In this document: piece after piece, positions 17,627-27,167 of the stretch
Layout: every line of letters begins with the position of its first letter
Position numbering within the stretch: the first letter of the stretch is position 1
From: an uncultured Microbacteriaceae bacterium
GTDB taxonomy: Bacteria; Actinomycetota; Actinomycetes; Actinomycetales; Microbacteriaceae
NCBI GenBank assembly: GCA_903915075.1
Contig: CAIWRM010000264.1
Location: 1-39,853, forward strand
Length of the DNA stretch: 39,853 nt
Direction: 5' to 3'
Position numbers and translations under genes: made by a program
Notes under the pieces: generated by a model
The model's input: only the letters and a program-made list of their open reading frames with translations
Database searches by the model: none
What the model was told of the DNA's origin: nothing

Positions 17627-19596
17627 CAGACATTGGCAGGGGCTTGTCGCTTGAGCAGGCCCGACAGATTGCGAGCGATCCAACATCGGCAGCCAGTGTT
17701 CTGACACGTCTGGCAAATGGCTACCCCGAGGTGTGGGAAATTCTGCTCACGAATCCGGCGACGCCCGGAGACCTCCGCATATGGCTTGAAAACGCAATGA
17801 AACCCCCTCCCGAGGTGCAGCCTGCGGCGGCCCCTGTTGTGCCGCAAGCCCGTGAAGATGCTTCCACCCTCGCACCCGCGTCGGGCAGGGATGTTCCACG
17901 TAAAACAGCGGCCAAGCAACCCCCACGTCACGACGCGAGCCCGCAGGAACTTCCTCGGGCGAGAGAAGTCTCTGTGGTTCCTGCTCGCAAGGCGCGGCGC
18001 AAGAGGGGCAAAACCGCAACCGTTTTCGGCACCCTCGCTGGGCTGGTCGTCCTTGCCACGCTTTCAGTTGCGGCCATGGCGCAGGCCCTTCCCCCGGGGC
18101 AGATCGTCACACAAGAACTCGCGACTGTTCCCAGCCTGGCCGGCGGCTGGACCTATGACCTGGTGCAGGGTCAGGAAAACGATAACTGCATTGAGTGGAG
18201 TTTCCAGTCTCTTGCACAGGATGCGGTTGTGGTTTTGAGCCAATATGCCAAGGAGAAGGAGGGGTGTGACGAGCTCGAGGAGCCGCCCTTGTCCTACCTG
18301 GCCATGGTCAACAGCAAGACCGGTGAAGAACTCTGGCGTAGGGACCTCGCCAAGGTGCTTCCGTGGACAGCGGAGTGGACGAAGCAACTGACTGATTTCA
18401 CCGGTTTGAATGAAATCGTTCTGATGTTGACGGACACCCCCGAGGATCCCGATGCGGACGTAAAGAAGACCTTAGTTCCGTTGAGCCGCCTCGACGGCAG
18501 TGTGACCGATCCCGCCATTGCCGGTAACAAGAACGATCCCACGTCGGTTGCCCCGGAGCTCAACATAGGCCGCGTTCCCGACACCGACAAGTTCGTGATT
18601 GTTGGTTTTCCCGCCAGCGAAGAAGAAGGCAAAATCAGTTATCGCCGGGTCAAAAAAATGGCTACATCATCCAAATGGACAACGACAGTCGACATTGAAC
18701 CGATTCATGGAAACCCGGTCGTCGGAGGCCGCATCATTTTGGGGGCCGAATACGACGACACGCCACAGGCCGTGGCGCTGGAGGATGGAAAACTCAGTAC
18801 CTGGGACGGCCCTGCGGGAGGAAAGATGCTCAACGTCACGGGCAGCTATGTCCATGTGAGAGGTGATGGCACCTCAGGGAAGTACTCAAACACGTCGTCG
18901 CAGGATGGCAAGGAAGAAACGTCCGACTGTGACGCGGAGTGCATCACCCTCACGGGGGTGTCACCTTCGGGGCGGGTGTTGTGGGAACGAAAGGTTCCCG
19001 GCTACGCCGTTGCTCGAGATACCGCCGTCGCGACCAACGCCGACCGCGGTGAGTACTCGACAATCTTCGTGTTGAGCGCGGACAGGACGTTTGCGATGCC
19101 CCTGAATCCCCAGACGGGCCAGCTGCGCTGGGACATGCCCCAAGAGTGGGGGTCGTTTGAGATCGCAAAAACCCAATCACCCGGAGCGTTCTTCACGTAT
19201 TCAACATCGACAGACGCAGACCACACCGACGGCATGCAGATGCGCAGTATTTTCACCGGTGAGGTTCTGGGAGAGTATGCGCTCCCCAATAACCAAACCC
19301 GCATTGACGCGACGTCGACCAACTTCGCTTACGTGGTTGACGAGCCAGATCGCCAAGCCGTTGTCGATGACCTCGAAGCCGGTGATTCTGCATCGTCCAC
19401 GAGTGACGACGACGATTCGGATAAGTCGGAGCAGAAGCGAGAGTGCCTCTGGGCGATCAACCTGGTCACGGCCGCGAAAGCGTGGAGTTGGGAGTGCAAC
19501 GGCAACCAGCATGTTGCCGTCGCGGCCGGAAACTGGGTGGTCATTGATAAGACTTCGGGTGCGCAGACGATGCGACCACTGCTGTCGGGTGAATAA
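17623..19596 (+). CDS. Membrane-anchored PQQ-like beta-propeller protein with N-terminal LRV-like domain
   Basis: A 657-residue single-pass protein. Residues 8-60 look like a variant leucine-rich repeat (ending LLTNPATPGDLRIWLENAM) and lie in the cytoplasm. A Pro/Ala-rich and then basic linker leads to one membrane helix at about 131-153. The remaining about 500 residues are extracytoplasmic, with repeated W-x-x-D/G-x-L blades (GEELWRRDLAK, GQLRWDM, AKAWSWEC) typical of PQQ-like propellers. An acidic Ser/Asp run lies near 590. The ATG at 17623 was chosen because it overlaps the previous stop in an ATGA arrangement, which implies translational coupling; the frame stays open upstream within the preceding gene but no better start is seen. 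Function is unknown; a scaffold or sensor in surface assembly is inferred from context. Confidence 0.82.
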   Translation: MTDIGRGLSLEQARQIASDPTSAASVLTRLANGYPEVWEILLTNPATPGDLRIWLENAMKPPPEVQPAAAPVVPQAREDASTLAPASGRDVPRKTAAKQPPRHDASPQELPRAREVSVVPARKARRKRGKTATVFGTLAGLVVLATLSVAAMAQALPPGQIVTQELATVPSLAGGWTYDLVQGQENDNCIEWSFQSLAQDAVVVLSQYAKEKEGCDELEEPPLSYLAMVNSKTGEELWRRDLAKVLPWTAEWTKQLTDFTGLNEIVLMLTDTPEDPDADVKKTLVPLSRLDGSVTDPAIAGNKNDPTSVAPELNIGRVPDTDKFVIVGFPASEEEGKISYRRVKKMATSSKWTTTVDIEPIHGNPVVGGRIILGAEYDDTPQAVALEDGKLSTWDGPAGGKMLNVTGSYVHVRGDGTSGKYSNTSSQDGKEETSDCDAECITLTGVSPSGRVLWERKVPGYAVARDTAVATNADRGEYSTIFVLSADRTFAMPLNPQTGQLRWDMPQEWGSFEIAKTQSPGAFFTYSTSTDADHTDGMQMRSIFTGEVLGEYALPNNQTRIDATSTNFAYVVDEPDRQAVVDDLEAGDSASSTSDDDDSDKSEQKRECLWAINLVTAAKAWSWECNGNQHVAVAAGNWVVIDKTSGAQTMRPLLSGE

Positions 19597-19670
19597 ACCT
19601 TCACCGAGGTCGCGAGTGTCCGCTGTAGTTGCTATGTTGAGTAAATCCGGCTTGAAAGGGGGAATGCCAG

Positions 19671-20810
19671 ATGCCGAGTCGCTTGCCGTCTAACCCGCCC
19701 GTCATCTCGGGATACGCCCCCGTTCGCCCCTTGGGCGCGGGTGGATTCGCCGACGTTTTTCTCTTTCAGCAGGACATGCCACGACGCCAGGTGGCAGTCA
19801 AGGTTCTCCTCAAAGATTTCATTGATCCCGACGTTCTTCGGCTCTTCAACGCCGAGGCCGACATCATGGCGCAGCTCAGCGCCCATCCCTCGATCCTGAC
19901 GGTGTATGACGCGAGCGTCTCTGCCGATGGCCGTCCTTACCTCGTCATGGAGCATTGCCCCGACGGTTACGGTCGGGCATTCCGTAAAACGCCGGTCTCC
20001 GTTGGCGACGCGCTCAACATCGGCGTGAAGATGGCTTCGGCGCTGGAGACAGCTCATCGCATGGGTGTCTTGCATCGCGACGTCAAGCCGTCGAACATCC
20101 TGAAGACCAGCTTTGGTTCTCCCGTTCTCTCCGACTTCGGGATTGCGACCAGCCTTTTGGGTGATTCTCAGAACAACGTCTTTGCCATGTCGGTGCCGTG
20201 GAGCTCCCCCGAGGTTGTCAGCGAATCGACCACCGGAACGGTGGCCAGCGAAGTCTGGTCGCTCGGCGCCACCATTTATTCGCTCATTGCAGGGCGCTCG
20301 CCGTTTGAGGTTGACGATGGCGGTGCGAACGGCCGAAATGATCTCAAGAAGCGCATTGAAAAGGCCCAGTACGTGTCGATCCCGCGCAAGGGAATCCCCA
20401 TTGAGGTCGAACACGTTCTGTTGAAGTCGATGATGAAGAATCCTGCTCAGCGCCAAGTCTCCATGCTGGAGTTTGCCATGGAGCTTCAGGAAACACAGCA
20501 GGCTCTGGGCATGCGGCCAACACAGCTCGAGGTCGTGGTAGATCAGTGGGCCCCAGAGGCCCAGATCAACTTCGACGATGACAACCTCCGCGGGGTGACC
20601 ATCAGCGAGGTAGAGGTGTCGACGACGCGCAAACCCAAGTCCCGCGCGTCGCTTCAGCGTCGCGAGAACCCCGACGACGCGGTGGGCGGGCGTCGACGGG
20701 GAGTTCGTCTCGGGTCATCGGGCAAGCTGTTGTTCGTCATCTTGGGAATTGCCGTCGTGAGCTTTGGTGTCACTCTGGGAGTCTTGGCAGCGCTAGGAGT
20801 TTTCGGGTAG
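19671..20810 (+). CDS. Tail-anchored eukaryotic-type Ser/Thr protein kinase
   Basis: A 379-residue Hanks-type kinase. It has the Gly-rich loop LGAGGFADVF (21-30), catalytic Lys44 in VAVKVL, the catalytic loop HRDVKPSN (135-142), DFG (155-157) and SSPE as the APE equivalent, so all key residues are present and it should be active. The catalytic domain ends near 285. A basic, Ser/Thr-containing juxtamembrane linker leads to one transmembrane helix at about 351-376, and only a few residues follow. It therefore lacks the PASTA or other extracellular sensor of PknB-type kinases and looks tail-anchored. ATG at 19671 has AAAGGGGG 8 bases upstream. It is preceded by a 74-base gap, and its stop abuts the ATG of the next gene. 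Likely substrates are the Thr motifs in the FHA-ABC, FHA and Thr-repeat proteins of the same operon (inference). Confidence 0.93.
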   Translation: MPSRLPSNPPVISGYAPVRPLGAGGFADVFLFQQDMPRRQVAVKVLLKDFIDPDVLRLFNAEADIMAQLSAHPSILTVYDASVSADGRPYLVMEHCPDGYGRAFRKTPVSVGDALNIGVKMASALETAHRMGVLHRDVKPSNILKTSFGSPVLSDFGIATSLLGDSQNNVFAMSVPWSSPEVVSESTTGTVASEVWSLGATIYSLIAGRSPFEVDDGGANGRNDLKKRIEKAQYVSIPRKGIPIEVEHVLLKSMMKNPAQRQVSMLEFAMELQETQQALGMRPTQLEVVVDQWAPEAQINFDDDNLRGVTISEVEVSTTRKPKSRASLQRRENPDDAVGGRRRGVRLGSSGKLLFVILGIAVVSFGVTLGVLAALGVFG

Positions 20811-23800
20811 ATGGCGCGCGGGGGGAAGCCGACGGTGTTACGTCGGCGCTGGGTATGGCAATCGACGGCCATTGTGGCGATGGTGGCGGTCATCGCGGGA
20901 GTGGCCATTGTGGCGGAGGGCTTCAACGTCCAAGAGGTGCCGGTCAACTCGTCAAGCGTGTGGGTAATGCAGAACGGCGAGGGCCAGAGATATGGCCAAG
21001 TCAACACGTCCATTAAAGAACTTGACGGTGCGTATCCCGTCGAAAACCCCACAGCTCTTGTGCAATCGACAAGTGACCTCTTTGTCTACGCCGAGGGAAA
21101 CAGCAGCTTTGCCCGGGTCACTCCAGGGCAACCCACTGATCTGGTCGAAAACAAGAGCAGTTTTGTCAAAACGCCGGCCCAAACTGTCGATGTCGCTAGC
21201 GGCGGCGGAGTCGTCGCGTACCTGGGGGGCGATGGCACAGTGGCGGTCTCAACCGTCATCAGTGGTCAAGAGTTATCCGATCCGGTCCAGGTTTCGGCTA
21301 ATGCGGCGGGCCCCTCGACCACAGAATCATCGGTGGCGTTTCGAGCGGTAGCCGTCTCGCTCGCGGGATTGGTGTATCTGTACAGCCCGAATGACAACGG
21401 CAAGCAAAGCATTCGCACCTTCGACCCGGCCAAGGGAACGCTGTCTGGTCCGACCGACGTGACTACGGGACCTGAATCGTCATCGGGGCTTCAGCTGTCC
21501 ACGGTGGGCGATAAGTGGATTCTGCTCGATCAAGACGCGCGCCAAGTGTGGACGCCGGGGCAGTCTCCCGTCACCCTTGCGCCAAACCTGGGCGCAAACC
21601 TCGTACTCCAGGTGCCCGGACCGAACCGCGACCTCGCCTACCTCGCCACGGAATCCGGACTTGTCAGCCTCGCGCTCGCGGGTGATCCAGCGCCGACCCT
21701 CACTTTCGAGGCCACGGGCACCCCCACCCGCCCTCGAGACTTCAAGGATCACATGTACGCGGCATGGCTCCCGGTTGCGGGTACAAGCGGTGTGCTTTTT
21801 GACGCCACGGATGACGAATCGATCACGTTGGACTTCAACGAAAAGACGTTGCCTGCGGACGTGGTGGCCCCCATTTTCCAAGCCAACGAGAACGCCATGG
21901 TGCTGAATGAGTCAGCCACGGGATGGACGTGGACGATTCCAGACGGTGAGTTAATCCCGAGCTCGCAGGACTGGTCGCTGACCGATCTCACGCCCGATCG
22001 GACGAGCGATCAGGCTGAGGTGACAGATGTAACGTCGCCCAAGAAACCGGTGGCCGAACCCGACGTCTTTGGCGTGCGACCCGGTCAGCTCGTGACGCTA
22101 CCCGTGCTGCTCAACGACTACGACGCCAATAACGACCTCCTGACCATCATCCCTTCGTCGGTCGGGGGACTCGATGGGGCTTTCGGTTCGGTGGCGGTTG
22201 CCAGCAACTCGCAAACCCTCGTGATCAGTGTGCCGGCGGGTGCATCTGGGCAGACGTCGTTGAGCTACGCCGTGACCGACGGAACCAGTGCGGATGGTCT
22301 CAATTCTGATCCCACGTCGGTGCAAATCATCGTTGTTCCCCTCGACGTAAACTCTGCGCCCGCCTGGTGTGGTGATCTTCCCAACGGCTGCGTGCAAAAG
22401 TGGCCGAACGTGCAAGTAGCGTCGCAGGGCAGCGTTACGGTTCCCTTCCTTGCCGGCTGGGTTGACCCCGAGGGTGATCAGTTTTTTGTCGAGTCCGTTC
22501 TCAATGAGAGTGGACTCGGTCAGGCCGGAGTATCACCAGACGGCACCATCTCTTTCCGGGCACCCAACGTCACAGAGGTCACGACGGTCAACCTCAAAGT
22601 TCGCGTCACCGATGTTCAGGGGGCGTCTACTGATCGCACGCTCGCCATCACCGTTTCGCCGGAACCGACGTTGACGCTCACCCCATTTGTGGTGACCACA
22701 TCGGTGGGCGAACGCGTCACCGTAGACGTGGCACCTCACCTGAGCGGATATTCCGAAGCGCCCACCATCTCGCAGTTAGAGACCACCACATCGACGCAAG
22801 ACGTTGAGCTGGCCACAACTGCACCCACGGAGTTCACCTTCGTATCGCAGGTCGCGGGTGACTATTACGTCTCGGTGACCGTGACATCAAAAAACGCTTC
22901 GGTAAACTCCAAGGTGCGCGTGAGCGTGATCCCGGTTGAAAGCGCCGGAGTGACGACATCGCCCGTTTCGGTTTTCTTGACACCTAACGCCGACACCGTA
23001 ATCGATGTGCTCTCGGCGACCATGAACCCCACGGGGCGGGCCCTGCTGACGACCAACATTGAGCTCCGTCCGGTTGATGACCCTCAAGCAGGAAGGGCAA
23101 CACTTTTTGCCGACCCGATTGACGAGGGGCACATTCGCGTCCGAGGATCCACGGGAAATGGTCTTCCCGGACTCATCGGTCGCGTTACCTACACTGTTTC
23201 GGATGGATCCGGCGAAGCTCGATATACCGCCGTCGGCGAGGCCAGTGTGTATCTTCTGCCCGAGCCGGCGTCGCAGCCACCGGTGGGCGTTGACGATCAG
23301 GTTGTGGTGCGCGCGGGTGGCCAAGTAGACGTTGATGTCTTGGCCAATGACGCCGGTCCCGCTGGCGCCGTGCTTGACCTGGCGCCAGCGTCGGTGGATT
23401 GTGGAGAGGCCGAAGGCGAAATCGTCTTTGCCTCCAACAATCAGATGCGCGTCCTCGCCCCAACAGTGGCGGGAACGGTGACGTGTAGCTATTCCGTCTT
23501 CGTTCGCGGCAACTCCTCGGTGACGGCCCAAGCAAAACTGGTCATCACGGTAAAAGACGCCTCTTCTAACAGGGCGCCACAACCCCCAACTCTGACGGGC
23601 CAGGTGCTAGCCGGAGGAAGCGTATCCATCCCCCTCGATTTCAGCCAGATGGACCCCGATGGAGATCGGGTCACGCTCGTTGAGCTGGAAAAACCGAGCC
23701 CCGGCGGATACGCCACTCTTTCGAGCGATCGCAGCGCGATCGTCTATACCAGCCTCTCTGATGCGCAGGGGCAGGCCTCCTTTACCTACACGGTCAAAGA

Positions 23801-26800
23801 TTCGCAAGATGTTGAGGGCACAGGAACGGTACGGATAGCGATCACTTCTGATGAGCCCGATCCCGGCCCGGTCACTCTGTCGGACTATGTGGAGGTACCC
23901 ACAGGCTCCGAGGCACGAGCCGTTATCTCGCCCACGGGCAATGATTTTGACCCACTCCGTGAAGGCCTGACGATTGTCGACGTGAAGCCTAACCGCGGCA
24001 GCGAAGAAGACCCCCTCTATAAAGAGTGGAAATCGCGGATCGTCGAGGCAACCGAGACCCAGATCACGTTCTCCGGCACGGCGGATCCCTCAACCATGGA
24101 GTTCGTCTACACCGTGCAGGATGCCGACGGCAACGTGGCGACCGGAACGATTGTGGTCAAGGTCACGGATAGCGGAACGGCCACGTATCCCGTGGTGGCG
24201 GACACCTTCCTCAGCTTTGAGCAGATTTCGCAGTTGCCAAGCGGCATCGACGTGTTGACCGAGCGCGTTTCGTGGAGTTCAGGAAACGCCGCGAATCTCA
24301 CCCTTTCCGTCGAGCGCTCGACGGGTTCGTATTCGGTTTCGGGGAGCAAGATCTCGGGCAGCGCACCTGTTGACGGCGACCTCGTTACCTTCAAGGTTCA
24401 AGGAACTGACTTCGCTGGTGTCGAGGTGGTTTCCTACGGATTCATGCACGTGCCGAGCCAGAAGGACGCACTGCTGTCGCTTGATCCCAATACGGCCCGG
24501 CAATCCGTGAACGAGGACGAGACGAAGACGTGGAACCTTGCGCAACTGCTCAACCTACCTGCGGGAATGAACGTCGAGGTTGACGCCAACGGTATCGCGT
24601 CTCTGGGCGATCGCGAAGAAGGAAAGTGCACCTCGGCCGGGGGAACCTCATTCAGCTACTCGGCGGGCAAGGGCAAGCCTTTTGAGGACGGCTGTGTTGT
24701 GCCGGCGCGTTTGGCGGGTTCCGAGTCATATACCGACCTTCTCGTGCCCATTACCGTGATTCCCACAGATCCTTCGCCGGAGCTGGCATCTCGCAAATTG
24801 ACCATTTCGCCGGGCAAGCTCGGCACTCAGGAATTTGATCTGAGTGACATGACCACGTGGCCGGGCAAAACGCAGGCAGATATTGATGCTCTCGTATATG
24901 AGTATTCGTATTCTGGAGAAGATTTTGAGATTTCACAGAAGGATCAGATCCTCACGATTACGGCTAAGGCGCAGAGCGCTTCAGGCACCAAAGCCGACGT
25001 CATCGTAAGCATTCCGCAGTATGCCAACGACACTGATCCCGCCCCACTGGTGTTGGTGGTGGGTGAGCAGCTCAACGGCGGACCCGTGGGTGGATCCATC
25101 ACGAAGGTGTGTCAAGCAAACACGGGCTCGTGCTCGATTCCCAAGAGTGAGATGCGCGGGGCTTATGACCCGTGGAGCCCGGGGACGAATCCGAATTTTG
25201 CGCCCTTCGGTTACCGAGGTGGGTCTCCCGAGTACGACCGCGAAGACAATGTCATGATGTGCGGGTCGGTGCGCTTGACTGCCACGGCTAGTTCCATTGA
25301 GGCCACCTGGGACGCGGGAGCCGCGGCGCAGGGCGTGAACTGCCCCAACATCACGTATCTCGTGCTGGATCAGAACGAGCAGAACGGAAGTGGCACACTC
25401 AACTTCACCCTGGAAGGCCCGCCTGCCGCGCCCGGTGCGGTGCGCCAGTCGGGGTACACCGACAACTCGTTGACTCTCACCATTTCACCCGGCCAGGCGG
25501 GTCAAGCCGCGCCACGCCTCTTGGAGTACTTGGTCTACAAAGATGGTGAGTTTGAAACGACATGTACGGTCCCCGAGGGGCGCGAGTCCGTCGACAGGGA
25601 GTGTGAGATCAACGGTCTCACTGCCTATGACGGCACGAACGAAGCCGACAATCACACCTTCCGAGTGACCGCCAAGAATGCCATTGGGGAGTCGGCGGGT
25701 GCGGTAACCCTGTCGAATGCCTATGCGTATCGAGCGCCTCTGGCCATCACACCGGACATCGTCGAATCGGCCGAGACAATCTTTGACCCGGCAATCACAA
25801 CGGATTCGCGCGGTGCGGTCAAAATGACCATCAACCCGATTGCCGACAGCCTCGTGACCCAATACAAAATTCAAGGTGAAGGGCAGGCGGCGACCTTTTA
25901 CCCCGTCGACGGCAGCACGTTTACCGTCAACAATGTGGCTGCGGCCGTGGGTGAACGCTCAAACATTGTGATCACGGCGCTGGGGCGCGTTCCACCGCCA
26001 ACGTCAGGCGGCCAAGATTCCTCCACAACGTGGAATGTTCGCGTGGCGGGGAGCCCGACAATCGGGTCACTCGTGGTGCAGGGAACTCCGGTGAAATCGA
26101 GTGGAGTCGATACCTTTGAAACCGAGCTCACGCTCTCTGTCTCAAGCCGAAACTACTCGCTGAACACGGGAAGCTACGTGGTGGCCCTCTGGCCTTCCGG
26201 GTCAACCGAGCCGACGTGCGTTGATCAGATTAACAACCTCGCTGATCCTCGAGCGCCCGCCCCCGTGGCGGTGAATGCAAGCCCGTCGACCATTGCGTCG
26301 GCGGCGACGCTCGAAGGGTCTGACCAAGATTCCGTTCGCTCGTGGACTGCCAACGTGCGCCTTGAGGGGTTGGCGAGTCAGCAGTCCTACAACTCCAAAG
26401 TCTGTTACTCCAACGCGTTTGGAACTAAGTCGCTCGCAGGTTCTGTCGTCTCGACTCTGGCCGACCCCAATGAGGGCGACTTCACTTATGCGGTCAATCG
26501 TTCTCCGGACAACAGTGGCCCCAGTGGTCTCGCTTGGTACGCGAAGATCGTGTCTCAACCGAGTATTCCGGCAGGTTTGCGTGCCGAGTTCACCGCGGAT
26601 CCGCCCGGCTCTGGCGCAAGTCGAACCTGGTGGCAGAACGATTTGCAGGATCCCACGTTCGGTAATGCCAACCCCACGTACTACGTGCGCTACTGCGCAA
26701 TCACCGGGGGATCGTGCAGCCCGGGCGCAGTGACCGTAGGCTTCGCGGATTCTCAGCGCACGCAGCAGATGAAGGTCACCGGCGCCACGCTCGCTGCTGG

Positions 26801-27134
26801 CCAGACGTGCACCTATGGCTTCGGACTTCAGTTCGAGGCGCAGGGTAGCGGGCTCACGTTCGGCGACAATCCTGCGTGGCGCGTATTGGTGGACGAGGCC
26901 GATCCTTCGACAACTGCCAAGTACTCGACGGACGGCGGGGCCACCTTCGAGGAGATGGATGTGAGCGTGGACAAATGGAGCGTCCCTGACGATCAGTCCA
27001 TCCCAGACGGGGCCTCAATTGTGATTCGGGTTTACATCCAGGGCAACCCCGACGGCGGAGGTCCGACAGCCGGACTCACCGGAGTTCAGGCGGTCACGTT
27101 GTCGCCCGTCACCTGTAACAGCGACACCCCCTAG
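20811..27134 (+). CDS. Giant membrane-anchored propeller/Ig-like/FN3 surface protein
   Basis: A 2107-residue protein with a basic N-terminus and one membrane helix at about 15-35, and no cleavage site obvious, so it is probably N-in with about 2070 residues outside. Residues about 40-390 look like a beta-propeller (short strands with repeated D/G turns and W/Y). From about 405 follow cadherin/Ig-like repeats, several with an N-D-x-D signature (VLLNDYDANND near 433, VLANDAG near 845, GNDFDPLREGL near 1043) that suggests calcium-stabilised modules. A fibronectin-III-like domain sits at about 1536-1640. Paired cysteines are frequent in the C-terminal third. The ATG follows the kinase stop with zero gap, so translation is coupled. 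Such proteins commonly precede moxR in actinobacterial MoxR/DUF58/transglutaminase operons. A structural surface or adhesion role is inferred. Confidence 0.87.
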   Translation: MARGGKPTVLRRRWVWQSTAIVAMVAVIAGVAIVAEGFNVQEVPVNSSSVWVMQNGEGQRYGQVNTSIKELDGAYPVENPTALVQSTSDLFVYAEGNSSFARVTPGQPTDLVENKSSFVKTPAQTVDVASGGGVVAYLGGDGTVAVSTVISGQELSDPVQVSANAAGPSTTESSVAFRAVAVSLAGLVYLYSPNDNGKQSIRTFDPAKGTLSGPTDVTTGPESSSGLQLSTVGDKWILLDQDARQVWTPGQSPVTLAPNLGANLVLQVPGPNRDLAYLATESGLVSLALAGDPAPTLTFEATGTPTRPRDFKDHMYAAWLPVAGTSGVLFDATDDESITLDFNEKTLPADVVAPIFQANENAMVLNESATGWTWTIPDGELIPSSQDWSLTDLTPDRTSDQAEVTDVTSPKKPVAEPDVFGVRPGQLVTLPVLLNDYDANNDLLTIIPSSVGGLDGAFGSVAVASNSQTLVISVPAGASGQTSLSYAVTDGTSADGLNSDPTSVQIIVVPLDVNSAPAWCGDLPNGCVQKWPNVQVASQGSVTVPFLAGWVDPEGDQFFVESVLNESGLGQAGVSPDGTISFRAPNVTEVTTVNLKVRVTDVQGASTDRTLAITVSPEPTLTLTPFVVTTSVGERVTVDVAPHLSGYSEAPTISQLETTTSTQDVELATTAPTEFTFVSQVAGDYYVSVTVTSKNASVNSKVRVSVIPVESAGVTTSPVSVFLTPNADTVIDVLSATMNPTGRALLTTNIELRPVDDPQAGRATLFADPIDEGHIRVRGSTGNGLPGLIGRVTYTVSDGSGEARYTAVGEASVYLLPEPASQPPVGVDDQVVVRAGGQVDVDVLANDAGPAGAVLDLAPASVDCGEAEGEIVFASNNQMRVLAPTVAGTVTCSYSVFVRGNSSVTAQAKLVITVKDASSNRAPQPPTLTGQVLAGGSVSIPLDFSQMDPDGDRVTLVELEKPSPGGYATLSSDRSAIVYTSLSDAQGQASFTYTVKDSQDVEGTGTVRIAITSDEPDPGPVTLSDYVEVPTGSEARAVISPTGNDFDPLREGLTIVDVKPNRGSEEDPLYKEWKSRIVEATETQITFSGTADPSTMEFVYTVQDADGNVATGTIVVKVTDSGTATYPVVADTFLSFEQISQLPSGIDVLTERVSWSSGNAANLTLSVERSTGSYSVSGSKISGSAPVDGDLVTFKVQGTDFAGVEVVSYGFMHVPSQKDALLSLDPNTARQSVNEDETKTWNLAQLLNLPAGMNVEVDANGIASLGDREEGKCTSAGGTSFSYSAGKGKPFEDGCVVPARLAGSESYTDLLVPITVIPTDPSPELASRKLTISPGKLGTQEFDLSDMTTWPGKTQADIDALVYEYSYSGEDFEISQKDQILTITAKAQSASGTKADVIVSIPQYANDTDPAPLVLVVGEQLNGGPVGGSITKVCQANTGSCSIPKSEMRGAYDPWSPGTNPNFAPFGYRGGSPEYDREDNVMMCGSVRLTATASSIEATWDAGAAAQGVNCPNITYLVLDQNEQNGSGTLNFTLEGPPAAPGAVRQSGYTDNSLTLTISPGQAGQAAPRLLEYLVYKDGEFETTCTVPEGRESVDRECEINGLTAYDGTNEADNHTFRVTAKNAIGESAGAVTLSNAYAYRAPLAITPDIVESAETIFDPAITTDSRGAVKMTINPIADSLVTQYKIQGEGQAATFYPVDGSTFTVNNVAAAVGERSNIVITALGRVPPPTSGGQDSSTTWNVRVAGSPTIGSLVVQGTPVKSSGVDTFETELTLSVSSRNYSLNTGSYVVALWPSGSTEPTCVDQINNLADPRAPAPVAVNASPSTIASAATLEGSDQDSVRSWTANVRLEGLASQQSYNSKVCYSNAFGTKSLAGSVVSTLADPNEGDFTYAVNRSPDNSGPSGLAWYAKIVSQPSIPAGLRAEFTADPPGSGASRTWWQNDLQDPTFGNANPTYYVRYCAITGGSCSPGAVTVGFADSQRTQQMKVTGATLAAGQTCTYGFGLQFEAQGSGLTFGDNPAWRVLVDEADPSTTAKYSTDGGATFEEMDVSVDKWSVPDDQSIPDGASIVIRVYIQGNPDGGGPTAGLTGVQAVTLSPVTCNSDTP

Positions 27135-27167
27135 CGAAGCAAATGAAGAGAGAAACGAGAGAGAAAA

